From Eucalyptus grandis (lineage: Eukaryota > Streptophyta > Magnoliopsida > Myrtales > Myrtaceae), in the NCBI RefSeq assembly GCF_016545825.1, contig NC_052619.1, forward strand, positions 9,315,501 through 9,379,500: a stretch of DNA of 64,000 bases, written 5' to 3'. The notes under the pieces are model-generated. The model had not been told where the DNA came from and did no database searches. It saw nothing but the letters and a program-made list of their open reading frames with translations. The position numbers and the translations under genes are program-made. Shown one piece after another: positions 36,601 to 47,651 of this stretch (the stretch's first letter is position 1; each line of letters starts with the position of its first letter).

Positions 36601-36710
36601 AGCAAGCTTTATAAAGCAATTTGAGTCTCCTGTCATGTGTCTTGAGCAACCGCTGTCAAGATACCACTTTACCTCGTTTCTTGATGGAGACCCGCATTTA
36701 ATAAAGAGTC
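33617..36710 (-). pseudogene. pol of element 3 (frameshifted)
   Basis: It holds the best-preserved pieces of the family. The protease motif WYLDSGCSRHMTG with the catalytic Asp is intact near 36650. Pre-integrase (LWHKKLGHVNM) and the integrase core run to VERKNRSLQEMARTLL. An uninterrupted reverse transcriptase block at 34951-34328 has [12 protein letters not shown] and [10 protein letters not shown]. RNase H motifs extend to the stop at 33617. Frame changes remain between these blocks. Confidence 0.9.
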
Positions 36711-38399
36711 TCAAGCTTTCTTTGGTACCCAAACTTTCTTGGGTCCTTTGGTGTTAGTAAGATAAAAAAGTATTAGCCCATACTCTTTTAATAGGTTTCC
36801 ATACCAAAGGACACTCTTTTTCAAAGTGTTCCTTACATCGTCGCACTTAGAACATCCGAGAGAATTTCTTCCTATGTGTTTTACAAAGACTTTCTTAAAA
36901 TGATTTTTGTAAACTTCACTCGAAAGCCTTTTCTTAATTCTTTCTTTTACTTTAGGAAAATCAATCAATGGACTTGTTTCTTCTGTCATACCTAGACCAG
37001 ACTTATTGAAGTAAGGTCTTTGTGCTGAAAGAATTTTCTCAAGTTTTTCAGACCCTATTGAAAATTTCTTTGATATATTTGATAAGTCTGTTTTTAAGAA
37101 AGCATTTTCTTTTAAAAGATTTCCTTCTTTTTCTTTAAGATTAGAAACAGATGAGTCTAGGCTTTTAACTCTTTTCGTTAAAACATCTTCCTTTTTGTTT
37201 TAGAGCTAAGTTTTCCCTTTTAGTTTGGAAATACTTTTGAGAGAAGTCTTAAGACTTAAGCATAGTTCATCAATATATTTAGAAACTTTGACAGAATCTT
37301 AAAATTACTTGCCTCAAATTCACTGTCCGAGTCCGATCCGAATCCGAGTCCGATCGTGCCATCGACATAGATTTGCATATTCATTATCACTTTCTTCACA
37401 CTCGCATCACCCGTGTTTCAGCTTTGAGAGCTTTTCGAAACTTTTCAGCTTTTCCTTTCTTCTTCTTCAAAAGAGGACAGTTAGGTCCGATGTGTCCCTT
37501 CTTCTTGCATTCAAAGCAGACTACATCTTTATTTTGTTCCTCATCATCAACAGACTTGGTCTGCTGTCTTTGAAAGCCTGGTTTCTTTGAGTTGAACCTT
37601 CTCCCTTTTCTATTTAGTTTTCTGAATCTTCTTATCATGAGAGCAAGCTCCTCATCGTCCATATCATCTTCAGAATCTGTAACATCGAATCATCATTTGA
37701 TTTTAATGCAATGGATTTCTTACCTCTTGGATCTTCTTCTTCATTGATCCTTTCCACTTCATAGGACTGAAGTGTTCCAATAAGCTCATCAAGATAGTGG
37801 CATAATTCTCGCGTCTCTCTTATCGAAGTCTTTATGTGATTCCAATCCTTGAGAGTCCACGCAGAAGTTTGTTTACCTTCATGGGATCAGAAGTTGGTTG
37901 ACCTTGATTTTCAAGACCATTCACAATATCTGTAAAACGACTAAACATGTCAGATATTGATTCTCCTGGTTTCATTCTAAAGGCTTCATATTGACCAAGA
38001 AGAATGTTGATTCTTGTTTCCTTCACTCGATCTGTTCCTTCATAGGTGATATGCAATCTGTCCCAAACCTCTTTTGCCGTACCACAAGAAGATATTCTAT
38101 TATACTCGTTGGTGATAAAGCACAATATAAAGAGTAAATTGCTTTTGCATCGAGTGTTTGTCTTTTGGTTATTTCTTCCCCGAGACAACTGGATTCTTCA
38201 GTATCTTTTCCTCTTTCGTAGACTCGGTGCAAAGGGTAGGAATTATTCATTTTCTACAACATCCCATTCCGAGAGGATCCTTTGATCGTAGGGAAAGCTT
38301 TCATCTTGTTCTTCCGGATGTTGTAATCCTTTCCATCAAAGTAAGGTGGTCGGTATTGCTTCGCCCTTCCATCAGCCCCGGTGCTAGCATACTAGCCAT
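36711..38399 (-). pseudogene. gag of element 3 (frameshifted)
   Basis: It starts at the Met at 38399. The first CCHC is complete here (CFECKKKGHIGPNC, near 37500). The coiled coil (about 37250-37030) and second zinc-knuckle region (CSKCD..., about 36840, partly shifted) follow. It ends ...VWVPKKA and TGA at 36711. The splice-like edges of the candidate intron read GCAAGT (about 37310) and GCGG (about 36693). Confidence 0.87.
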
Positions 38400-38447
38400 G
38401 GATCTTTTACTATGAAGTAAAACACTTCAAATAAAGTAAGTACACAA

Positions 38448-38459
38448 GCTCTGATACCA
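38448..38459 (-). other. Primer binding site, element 3
   Basis: TGGTATCAGAGC on the minus strand, two bases inside the 5' LTR. Confidence 0.92.
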
Positions 38460-38461
38460 AT

Positions 38462-39356
38462 TGATATAGCTAGTATAAACACCTAGAGGGGGGTGAATAG
38501 GCGCACAAACAGTTTTTCTTGAATACGGAAGCAATTCTTAACAGATTGAAATACGATTGAAATAAAGAGAGTAAGGAAGAGAGAATTAAACACAGGATTT
38601 ATAGTGGTTCGGCTTATTCCAAGCCTACGTCCACTCTTCCGCACTGACAGCCCACCGGCTGGATTTCACTATAATCAAAAGAGAAGTTACAGCACAGCTT
38701 TGCCTTGATTCCAAAGTGTAGATGTTCTACCACACCTCCTCAAGGTCTCTCACAAATATAGACTCTCTTTTGTATACAAGTATTCGCTCAAGAGATTTAT
38801 CTAAACAAATAGGAGCTTCAGACTTTGGAATTTTTCTATCGCGCACTCTCCTCGAACAACTAAGAACGACTTCCTTATATACTCCTTTATGCCATCATAT
38901 CCGTTGGCACTTACCAAAGGAATTCCTCCAATCTAACCGTTGGACAGAATTAATTAGGAAGATTGTTCGAGTTATTAAAGGAACATGTTGATAGCCCATC
39001 AATCCTGTTTGCCCATACAATCAGGATCTCGGTTTCCATAAGTAGAACCTTCCAATAATATATAGACAATCATCGAATCTTCAGTCATTGAATCAATCTT
39101 TGATCAATCAAAGGATTCTGATACGTCTTCTCCAGCCACGAGATCTCCTCCAGATGATAAGGTTAAATCCTGAACAAACCACTTAGTTCTGGATAACCTT
39201 TCTTCAACGGATTCGAGATCCAATGAGGATAGACTTTGAGTCTTGAGTCTGGCTGTCCGGAAGTCTTCGACTTTAACCCGCAGAAGCAGACTTTCGAGAC
39301 TAGACCGAAGGATACGTTTGTCAACTTCAAAACTCTTCATGAGGATTTCTCCAACA
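38462..39356 (-). repeat. 5' LTR of element 3
   Basis: 895 bp with the TATA motif TATATAAGG on minus at 38873-38881. Confidence 0.94.
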
Positions 39357-39361
39357 GGTTT

Positions 39362-39937
39362 CCCTCTATTTACGGGCTTAAACTTTTAGGTAAATTTTTT
39401 TGACATGGTTAGAGCCAAGTTCTGCCCCTTCACGTGTGCATTGTTCTCATTAGTCGAATTTCACTTATCTCTCCTAATCCAACTTGCACATGATAGAAGT
39501 GTGAAATATCCTAGGTTACTTGAGAGTGTGGTTTATATACTCTGTATTTATATGTGGTCTTTTAAAACTTTTAGGTTCAATTTTCTACCGTTATTTCATG
39601 TTGGCTTTCTCCATTCATATATGGATTTAGTATTACCAAGTTTGAGCACACGTTAATTAGTCCAAATAAATGTATAATTGGGTAATATTCTGTTTGATAC
39701 TAGGCATTGTCACCTTTCATTATCTTAATTCTATGACGAAAAGAAAAATTAATGGTTTTAAGTCAAAGTTCCAGTCATGGTAGAACAAACTTTGTTAAAA
39801 GTTAAAACACACTCCATTGTTCGTGTTAATATTTATTCGGGGTTTATTTTCTTTGTTTAAAGTTGAGACGAGAACGCATTGTATCGTGTCACCCTAGCGT
39901 CACTAAATCACATGTGACGTTTGTATTTTCAATTTAG
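39362..39937 (+). other. Remainder of the copy C intron
   Basis: The first part, to about 39597, is the right half of the extra insertion. The rest matches the end of the copy A and D introns and finishes in an acceptor TTTAG|GTTGACGAA. Confidence 0.75.
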
Positions 39938-41600
39938 GTTGACGAATCGAGCATGACCGGGGAGAATGATCACGTAGCAGTGAACAGCAATCAGAATCCA
40001 TTCCTGTTCTCTAAAACGAAGGTTGTTGATGGTTCAGCTCGGATGCTGGTTACATCGGTTGGGATGAACACCGCGTGGGGCGAGATGATGAGCTCCATCA
40101 GCCGCGACAGCAGCGAGCAGACCCCTTTACCGGCTCAGCTCAACAAGCTTACCTCGTCGATTGGCAAAGTCAGCTTGGCGGTTAATTTCCTGATTCTCGT
40201 TATCCTGCTGACTCGCTACTTCACCGGAAACACACAGGACAAGAACGGGAACCAGGAATTTGTGGAGGGTCAGACGACGGGTCACAATATCATAAACTCC
40301 GTGGTAGGAATCATAGCAGACATGGTGATGATTATGGTGGTCGCAATTCCCGAAGGCTCGCCACTAGCGGTAACGTTCGCTCACGCTTATTCAATGAAGA
40401 GGATGATGGCAGATTGGGTAATGGTAAGGAGGTTGTCGACCTGCAAGACGATGGGGAGGGCCACCATTATTTGCACCGACAAGAGCGGCACTCTTACGAT
40501 GAACCAGATGAAGGTGACAAAATTCTGGATCGGCCTAGACTCCATGGAGGAAAACACGTACTCCTCTGTCTCCAAGAATGTCCTGGATTTGATTCGGGAG
40601 GGGGTCGCATTGAGCAGCACGGGCAGCTTCTATAGGCCGTCTTTGAGATCGGAGTATGAGTTCTTGGGTAGTACCACCGAGAAAGCCATTATTTCCTGGG
40701 CGGTTTCACAATTGAGCATGGACATGGAGGATATAAAGAAGAGATGTGAAGTTATCCAAGTCGAAGCCTTCAACTTGCAGAAGAAGAGAAGCAGTGTCCT
40801 AATAATGAAGAGCACGGGCGACACAGTCCACGTGCATTGGAAAGGAGCAGCAGAGATGGTGTTGGCGATGTGCTCGAGCTTCTACGACAGGTCGGGGATA
40901 GCAAAAGATCTGGACGAAGACGAAAGGATGAGATTCGAGCAGATTATCCAGGGGATGGCAGCAAGCAGCCTCAGGTGCATTGCTTTCGCTCATAAACAAG
41001 TCCCCAAGGAAGCGACCAAAGAAAAGAAAGACGGGAAGAAGATTCAAGAGGACAGCCTGACATTGCTAGGACTTGTGGGTATTAAGGACCCGTGCCGTGC
41101 TGGTGTGAAGAGCACGGTCCAAGCTTGTCAGGACGCAGGAGTGAACATCAAGATGATAACGGGCGACAACATCTTCACCGCTAAGGCCTTTGCCACAGAG
41201 TGCGGGATTCTCAAGCCCCAGGACGAAGCCTTCATTGTGGAAGGAGCTGAGTTCCGCAGCTACACGCCTGAGGAGAGGCTTCAAAGTGTCGAGAAAATCC
41301 AGGTCATGGCGAGATCATCGCCTTTCGATAAGCTCCTCATGGTTCAGTGCTTGAAGCAAAAAGGCCACGTGGTTGCATTCACGGGGCACGATACAAACAA
41401 TGCACCTGCCCTAAGGAAGCCGACATCGGGATCTCAATGGGCATCCAAGGAACCGAGGTCGCTAAAGAGAGCTTAGACATCACAGTCCACGACGAGAACT
41501 TTGCCTCCGTGGTGAAGGTACTATGGTGGGGTCGATGCGTCTACGATAACATTCAGAAGTTCACCCAATTCCAGAACACAGTGAACGTCGTGGCCCACGT
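39938..41600 (+). pseudogene. Ca2+-ATPase copy C, exon 2, first part
   Basis: An open frame from VDESSMTGE to about 41410, then a one-base loss near 41411-41416; the family sequence ([20 protein letters not shown]) continues in another frame. Catalytic motifs are altered: the A-domain motif reads TGEN instead of TGES, the M4 motif PEGS instead of PEGL, the phosphorylation loop DKSG instead of DKTG, and the hinge TGHDTNNAP instead of TGDGTNDAP. Translation of the shifted frame reaches the M5 region and is then cut by the insertion at 41601. Confidence 0.9.
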
Positions 41601-44600
41601 TGTCACGCCCCGAACCTCGAGCACGCGCACATCCCACTGCGGTCGATAGAAATGCGACTTCCCAGGACACGTCGCTGACCCATTCTTTTTAATTACACAT
41701 GCGGAAGTAGATAAATAATCCCCAGACAAAACTCAATTGGGATAGAAAAGCAGGATCACATTTTCAAAACCAACCACATACTTTTTATACATATCAAACC
41801 AGTTCATTTACAGGACTAGGCTATTTACAAAAGATCTATAGAAGATCAGTCCTCAAAAACTAAGCTGTCCTAAGATCAGCTAGATAGGTCCATTCGCCGG
41901 CTCTTCAGTTGAGATCGGCGAAGTCAAAAATCCTCTCAGCGACCCTCACTGGTCTACCAAAAAGCTCCGGAGGATCCGCCATCTAGGGACCTGCAATATT
42001 ATCCCACGACCGGGATGAGACAATGTCTCAGCGAGTCCTACCATCTAAAACTCGATTAGGAAGAAAATAAGCCCCAAGGTGCTCTAGCCACACAAAGAGG
42101 ATTGAGGACTTACCTCGCCTCAGTCCATTCCTGCACATTAGTACATTTCATAATTCAACCAAATCCGATCATTCACAATGATTCAATTCAATCATATTAT
42201 CTATCTCCAAAGCTGTAATATATAGACGGTAGCTCGCTCAAGCTGTATAGATAGATAGCTCACCAAAGCTGTAACTGATATAATAGCTCACCAAAGCTGT
42301 AACTGATATAATAGCTCTCCAAAGCTGTAACTGATATAATAGCTCTCAAAAGCTGATAATTCAATAATAAACTAATCCATACTTCAAATAAATCAATCAA
42401 TAAATCCAATCGATTCAAAGGCGGCCATACAAACCAATCACGGTGCTAGAAGCTAACACCGGGTATTTTCAAGTTAAATACCAAAACTTCTCAATTTTAT
42501 CCAATTCCTCACTTAGGAATAATTAACCATAATCATCATTTCCACTCAATTTCTCGATTTAACATATAATTAGCACAAACCAACCGCACCGTCGCGATCG
42601 GCGTGAAATTCTAACGACCGGCCATCGGCAAATTTTTTGAAATTATCAAATAATTAAATTTAATTCCGAAAATTAAATAATTAAATATTATATTATAATA
42701 ATAATAAAAATAATATTTAAATTTTCGAAATAATTAATTAGGGCTTAAATTAGATTACACTAATTTAAACATACAATTAGCCCTAATTAAACATCCATTA
42801 AACTAATCATACAACTAATCTAATTTACATTAAAATAATCTAATCTAACCACCTAAACCTAATTAGACTAATCTAAACACCCCTTAAGCATGATTAACTT
42901 GCTAAGCGAGGTTTAGAGGATAAACTCACCGGTTTTGCGCGCCGGTGAGTTCACGGCGACCACGACACCAAGGCGGTCGATAAACCCCAAAGCGGCGACA
43001 CCAACGGAGGCCAGGAAGGGCTTGAAAACGGGCCACGAAGTCTCCAAAACCTTGCTGTCTTTCGCTTCGATCTCGGACTGAACGCAGAGAAGAAACCAAA
43101 GAACTTCAACGGCGAAAATAGGCTGATCGGAGCTCCGCGAGCGGGTGGTTGGCAACCGGCGGCTCCCGGGGGTCAAGGAAATCTTATTGGAGGTTGGTAT
43201 GGGTGGAGGTAGGGTAGAAATGGGGAGAAAATGGCTGAAAACCGCGAAACGGGCGAAACAGGCGGAACCGGGCGAGTCCGACGGCCCAGAGCGGCGGCCG
43301 GGCGAACGTACGGGACGTCCGGAGAATCGTTCCGGCGAGCGGTGAGGTTCTCCGGAACAGTCTGGATGTCTTCTTCACGACGATGGGTGGCTTGTTTGCT
43401 GATTCAACCAAGAAGTTAACTTTTTACTCGGATCTTTGGCGAAAGGTCGGCTGGAGCGATAAACCGGAACAAAGGGAAAACAAGGGGAAAAAGGGTCCGG
43501 CGGGCAAGCGACGGTCTTGGGCAGGCCGAGGGCTGATCTCCTCTGGTTCTTTGAAGTTCAATATGGACAACAACAATGGAGAGAGCCTTAGATTAAGGGA
43601 GAAGAAGTTGCTGAAGAGTGGGGGGTCTCCTTGGGCTCTCTAGAGCTCAAGACTTGCCATCTTCTCATTGGCTTTGCCCCCACCATGACACCATATGACC
43701 TCAGCCACTCTCTCTCCTCCAATCTTCCTCTACAAGCTTGGCAATAGGTGCAAAATGTGGTGTGCCATGGGAGCTACGAATTTTGGACATTCCCCCATTC
43801 AATCCATTCAATTCTCTCTTAATTCCAATCAATTGAAGCTCAATTGAAGTTCAAATAAATCGGTCCATGTGTCCTCGGCCTTCTCATGAAATTTCCCCGC
43901 CAAATGATCCAACTTGCATCCCAAATATTCGATTCAAAATGGCCCTCTGACAATCCCGAACAAAAACGGCCTTACTTTGCTTTTCCCCCAAAAATCTCGG
44001 TTTGTAGAAAAACCTTATGAATATGAGTCGACGTTCCTAAAATGAATTGTGACATGCCAGAACCTTCAATTTCTGAATCTGGGTTTAAAATCACGGTTAA
44101 TTTCACTCTGGCGCGATTTGAGCGCGTCCTAATCTACCGGGTAGCTTTTAGGAAATTTTCAGTGCAATTGACCCGTGGTTGATTATTTTCAAGCCACGAC
44201 ATAATCTTCGACACATTGGTGACTCTCGATCGTCGTAAAATCTCGAGGTTTCAAATACGGACACAGGGTACCCAAAACGACAGAATAATCAGTTCAGTGC
44301 CGATCGACGAGGATACTGAAATCAGGTGGAATCACCCACACTCTAATTACATATCTCGGTCGAATCGACCTATTACCGATCTCTGTTCGATTCGCGTGTC
44401 GTAATGATCCTTGCAGATTTATACGGTCGAGCAGTCGGTTTATGGTCAGATTCTCAAGCCTATTGCATTTAAATTCCTTAACGGCTTCACCTGATAAACT
44501 AGTTATCTCGTGAGTGATCAGCTCGGAGAATTGAACTATAAGCGCGTCGATGAAAAGTCCGTCTCATTTAATTGAAAACAGAATCATAAATTTGGGATGT

Positions 44601-44604
44601 CACA
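41601..44604 (-). mobile_element. Solo-LTR-like insertion in exon 2 of copy C
   Basis: 3004 bp with ends TGTCACGCCCC...GGGATGTCACA and a perfect 5-bp duplication CACGT (41596-41600 and 44605-44609). Removing it and one duplicate restores the ATPase reading of NVVAHV-INFVAVVSF. No primer site, domain ORF or second LTR was found inside, so a solo LTR (probably Ty3/gypsy, minus orientation judged from the terminal motifs) is the simplest reading. The 5' part is AT-rich; about 42930-43640 is GC-rich with chance ORFs. Confidence 0.8.
42257..42355. repeat. 28-bp tandem repeat
   Basis: Units beginning AGCTC start at 42257, 42285, 42313 and 42341, each containing AAAGCTGTAACTGATATAAT; the last is partial. 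Confidence 0.92.
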
Positions 44605-44729
44605 CACGTGATCAACTTCGTGGCCGTAGTCTCCTTTGGTGCCATCCCCTTGAATGCCGTCCACCTCATGTGGGTGAGTCTGATCATGGACATGCTTGCT
44701 TTCTTGGTCCTGGTTGTTGCGATTAAGGT
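44605..44729 (+). pseudogene. Ca2+-ATPase copy C, exon 2, fragment after the insertion
   Basis: The sequence encodes an M5-M6 fragment (INFVA, LWVSLIMDMLAFL) and stops at 44729, where a dispersed repeat begins. The last four membrane segments and the C-terminus are missing. Confidence 0.82.
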
Positions 44730-45005
44730 GAGCGATCGAACAATAATATAGACAGAAAAAAGAAAATAAATCGGACACCAGATTTACGTGGTTCAGTCGT
44801 AAAGACTTACGTCCACGGGGAGAGCAACAGCGAATTTCATTATAGATCAAGCGATACAAGGAGATTACACACTCAAGTCACTCAAACACTCTCGGTGTTT
44901 CCCAAGCCCCGATTACACTCAATAACACACACAATGTTTAGCCCCAAAATTCCTCAAGAAATAATCTCTTAATCTCACGAAAGAATTACACGCAAATCTT
45001 AGTTT
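44730..45005. repeat. Dispersed LTR-like repeat, copy 1
   Basis: It begins GTGAGCGATCGAACAATAATA and shares many segments with 51428-51715, for example GAGTCACTCAAA, GTGTTTC and CACACAATGTTTAG (CACACATTGTTTAG there). It looks like one end of an LTR or similar element. Its junction truncates copy C. Confidence 0.65.
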
Positions 45006-45302
45006 ATTATTTTCGATCCGCCCGTCCGCTCCCTCATATCTTGGAACCTCCCCTCCTCTACCCCCAAAACGCGTGAGTTTTCCCGCAAGTTTCCGGACCG
45101 GAATCACTGGCTCATAGCCCGGCCACAGCTAGCACGAACGCATCTTCGTGTCGCCATCGCCCTCGGGCGTCCGTCGAGTCGACAGGAAAAGAGCATCACC
45201 ATCTCTCCATTCTGTTTATTATTTTTTTTATTCTTTTTTAACTTAGTTTATTATTTTCTTCTAATTTAAATCATATTTGGATCGAAATGACATTGTTCTG
45301 GT
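45006..45302. other. Spacer without recognised features
   Basis: Mixed GC then T-rich sequence with no gene seen. The last eight bases (GTTCTGGT, 45295-45302) are the left target duplication of the next element. Confidence 0.6.
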
Positions 45303-46287
45303 TAGGGGTGAGCAGCGGTCTAGGGTCGACCTTCGGACCGATCTGGACCGGCCCAACCCTGCCGGTCCCGGGTCTGGTTCCCAAGAGGATTGGGTCGGTC
45401 CTTGGTCCTGAAATTCCAGGACCGACACTGTGCGGGTTGGTCCTCGGTCCTGAGAGTTTTGGGTCGGTCCAACCCTGGACCAACCTTGTATATTATATTA
45501 TATTATATTATATTATTTATAATTCTTTTATATATTCAAACTTAAGTAAAATTTATATTATATTATATTATATTATTTATAATTTTTCTATATATTCAAA
45601 CCTAAGTAAAATTATGTTAAAGCTATTGACTCCTCAGACTCACAGTCATGGATAGATGGCATCCAATTCCAAAAGGCGTAAAGTTTACACCGTAAAGGTC
45701 TTCACGGCCTCCTCCTCCACAGTCCAGAGTACGTTCTTCACCGTGAGGACCAAGGACTCCTCACAATCACGGACTCGTGACGTCCAAAACGGCGTGAAGT
45801 TTACACTGTAAATCTCCTCACGGCTTCCTTCCCCAAAGTATGTTCTCTTCCATTCTGTCTTCTTTGTTCTTCAATTTGCCAAAATCAAAAATAACAACAT
45901 CCCGCTCGCCGCATTGTGGACCCTATCTTGTCCCATATCTCGATGAGCAATTAGTAGGTACGAAATTTATATTATTGTGTCATTTTAAATTTGCTGAATA
46001 TGTATTGGTATTTATAGTTTAGTTACACAATGCCGCATTGTGGATGGATGTGTAATTTGAATTTGTAGGTTTACTTTTTTAGGGAGTATAAAAAACAAGA
46101 TGAAAAAAATTATATATCGGTCCCGGGTTGACCCTGGAACCGGACCGAACCCATTGGGTCGGTCCGGTCCTTGGTCCCAAGCTCAATAGGGTCGGTCCTC
46201 GGTCCTAAAACTTGAGGAACGACATTGTACGGGTTGGTCCTAGGGTTAGGGGGTGGCCCAGACCAACTCGGACCATGCTCACCCCTA
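45303..46287. mobile_element. Non-autonomous hAT-like element
   Basis: 985 bp with perfect 12-bp terminal inverted repeats TAGGGGTGAGCA/TGCTCACCCCTA and a perfect 8-bp duplication GTTCTGGT (45295-45302 and 46288-46295). An 8-bp duplication is the hAT signature. Each end carries sub-repeats of GGTC/GGTCC. There is no transposase ORF; the Gly/Pro-rich ORF at 45287 is a by-product of the sub-repeats. Confidence 0.9.
45491..45610. repeat. 60-bp tandem duplication, AT-rich
   Basis: Two adjacent 60-bp units, each a TATTA-repeat run followed by TATATATTCAAAC(T/C)TAAGTAAAATT, inside the hAT-like element. Confidence 0.92.
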
Positions 46288-46295
46288 GTTCTGGT

Positions 46296-46918
46296 CTTAT
46301 CATTCATGTTTTAGTCATGTCAGAGGCACGTAAAAAATTTGAGTGCATCGATTTAATAAATTTTAAGAGTTAATTATATTTTTTATAAGTTCTAGGATTT
46401 TCAGTGCACTTGTCTTTTTTTTTTTTTTTTTGCTTGATGGGTTTGAAGCGTGACTTTTTACAGAAGACTTAATCTGTCCCCTAACTCACTGTAGTGGTTT
46501 TAATGTCAATCTGTGTCCTTACAATGCGTGATTGCTTCGTCCATCGACCTAGATTTATCGGGAAAAGTTGACACGTCAAATGCTCAATACACTCCTTTGA
46601 ATGGGGTTTGGAATTCTGTTAAATACCGTATACCACATGTGAAATGACACTATTTTTGCTTACCTTGAGGAGGGAGTATCGATAGAAGGTCAAATAAAAA
46701 TTGCAATGCTTGATTTATCGTTAATGTTCTTACATGAGATTTGATCAGGCCATATAATGGCACTTGATTGAGCCATTTTATCAAGAGTACTACTATATTT
46801 ACTAAAAGTATTATTAAAGAGTTCTTGCTAAATGTGTTTGCAATTTCCACAACCTTAGCCAAAGATGACAATAAAGGAATCTATGAATAGGAAGGCAATC
46901 TAAGGTTTTTTGTGCTCT

Positions 46919-46919
<1 letters not shown>
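46296..46919. other. Intergenic, no gene seen
   Basis: AT-rich with a T run near 46418-46431. I see nothing further. Confidence 0.55.

Positions 46920-46920
<1 letters not shown>

Positions 46921-47011
<91 letters not shown>
46921..47011. repeat. (AG)n microsatellite, about 45 units
   Basis: An uninterrupted AG/GA run. It generates a spurious Arg-Glu ORF. Confidence 0.98.
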
Positions 47012-47015
<4 letters not shown>

Positions 47016-47651
47016 ATTTGTTTTTAAATTAAGGCTAATTGAAGAAATAAAGAAAGAATGTTATGAATTTTCACATGAACTTGCCACATTATGGTAAAAT
47101 TGTCATGAATATACAAATTTGGCATTTCGGTGACTCAAAAATTAATTTGAGGTAAATTTGTTATTGGTATACCACTTTGGAGTTTTTCATTGTATTTACC
47201 CTTAAATTAATGTCTCAAGTTTGAGCCGTGTATGAGACCCGACTTGATTGGAGAATATATATTGATCCTTATTGCAATAATAATTAGGCTTAAATTTTCT
47301 TGGGTGGTTATTATGTGATATATAATATTTCTTCAATCGGCAATGGTCAACTCATGCATGTCCAAGAAGACCAACAATTGAACTCGATAGAGTTTTACAT
47401 TCAATGGAGTTGTTTATTTATTAATACTATGGGCTTGAGTCTAATTTAGGCATAAGAATTACTCGAGCAAGTTAGCGACCTTAATTCCCGTTCTCCAATT
47501 ATTATTAAATTATTTGTTGCCAACTCTCATCATAGAGCAAATACCGACACTCGGATCAAACCATATAAAAATCTCCATTGTCCTTTGTTGTTTCTCGTAT
47601 ATTATTTTTGATTTTGTGTCGATTTAATTTTAAGATCCCACCAAATTCTAT
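47012..47651. other. Intergenic, no gene seen
   Basis: AT-rich sequence without recognised coding or repeat structure. Confidence 0.55.

Larger units (their letters stand above)
29803..39356 (-). mobile_element. Sirevirus-like Ty1/copia retrotransposon, element 3
   Basis: 9554 bp on the minus strand, with a perfect 5-bp duplication GGTTT (29798-29802 and 39357-39361). It is nearly identical to element 1 but inverted relative to it, with the same LTR subfamily, gag with coiled coil, pol and third ORF. It lies in the intron of copy C, antisense to the gene. Confidence 0.95.

Noticed and set aside
42257..42355. A CRISPR-like array of short direct repeats
   Set aside because: The 28-bp units are contiguous with no spacers, in a plant LTR. 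It is a minisatellite.
45287..45655. 122-residue Gly/Pro-rich ORF
   Set aside because: It comes from GGTCC sub-repeats and the TATTA runs of the hAT-like element.
46912..47097. 61-residue Arg-Glu repeat ORF
   Set aside because: It is a translation of the (AG)n microsatellite.
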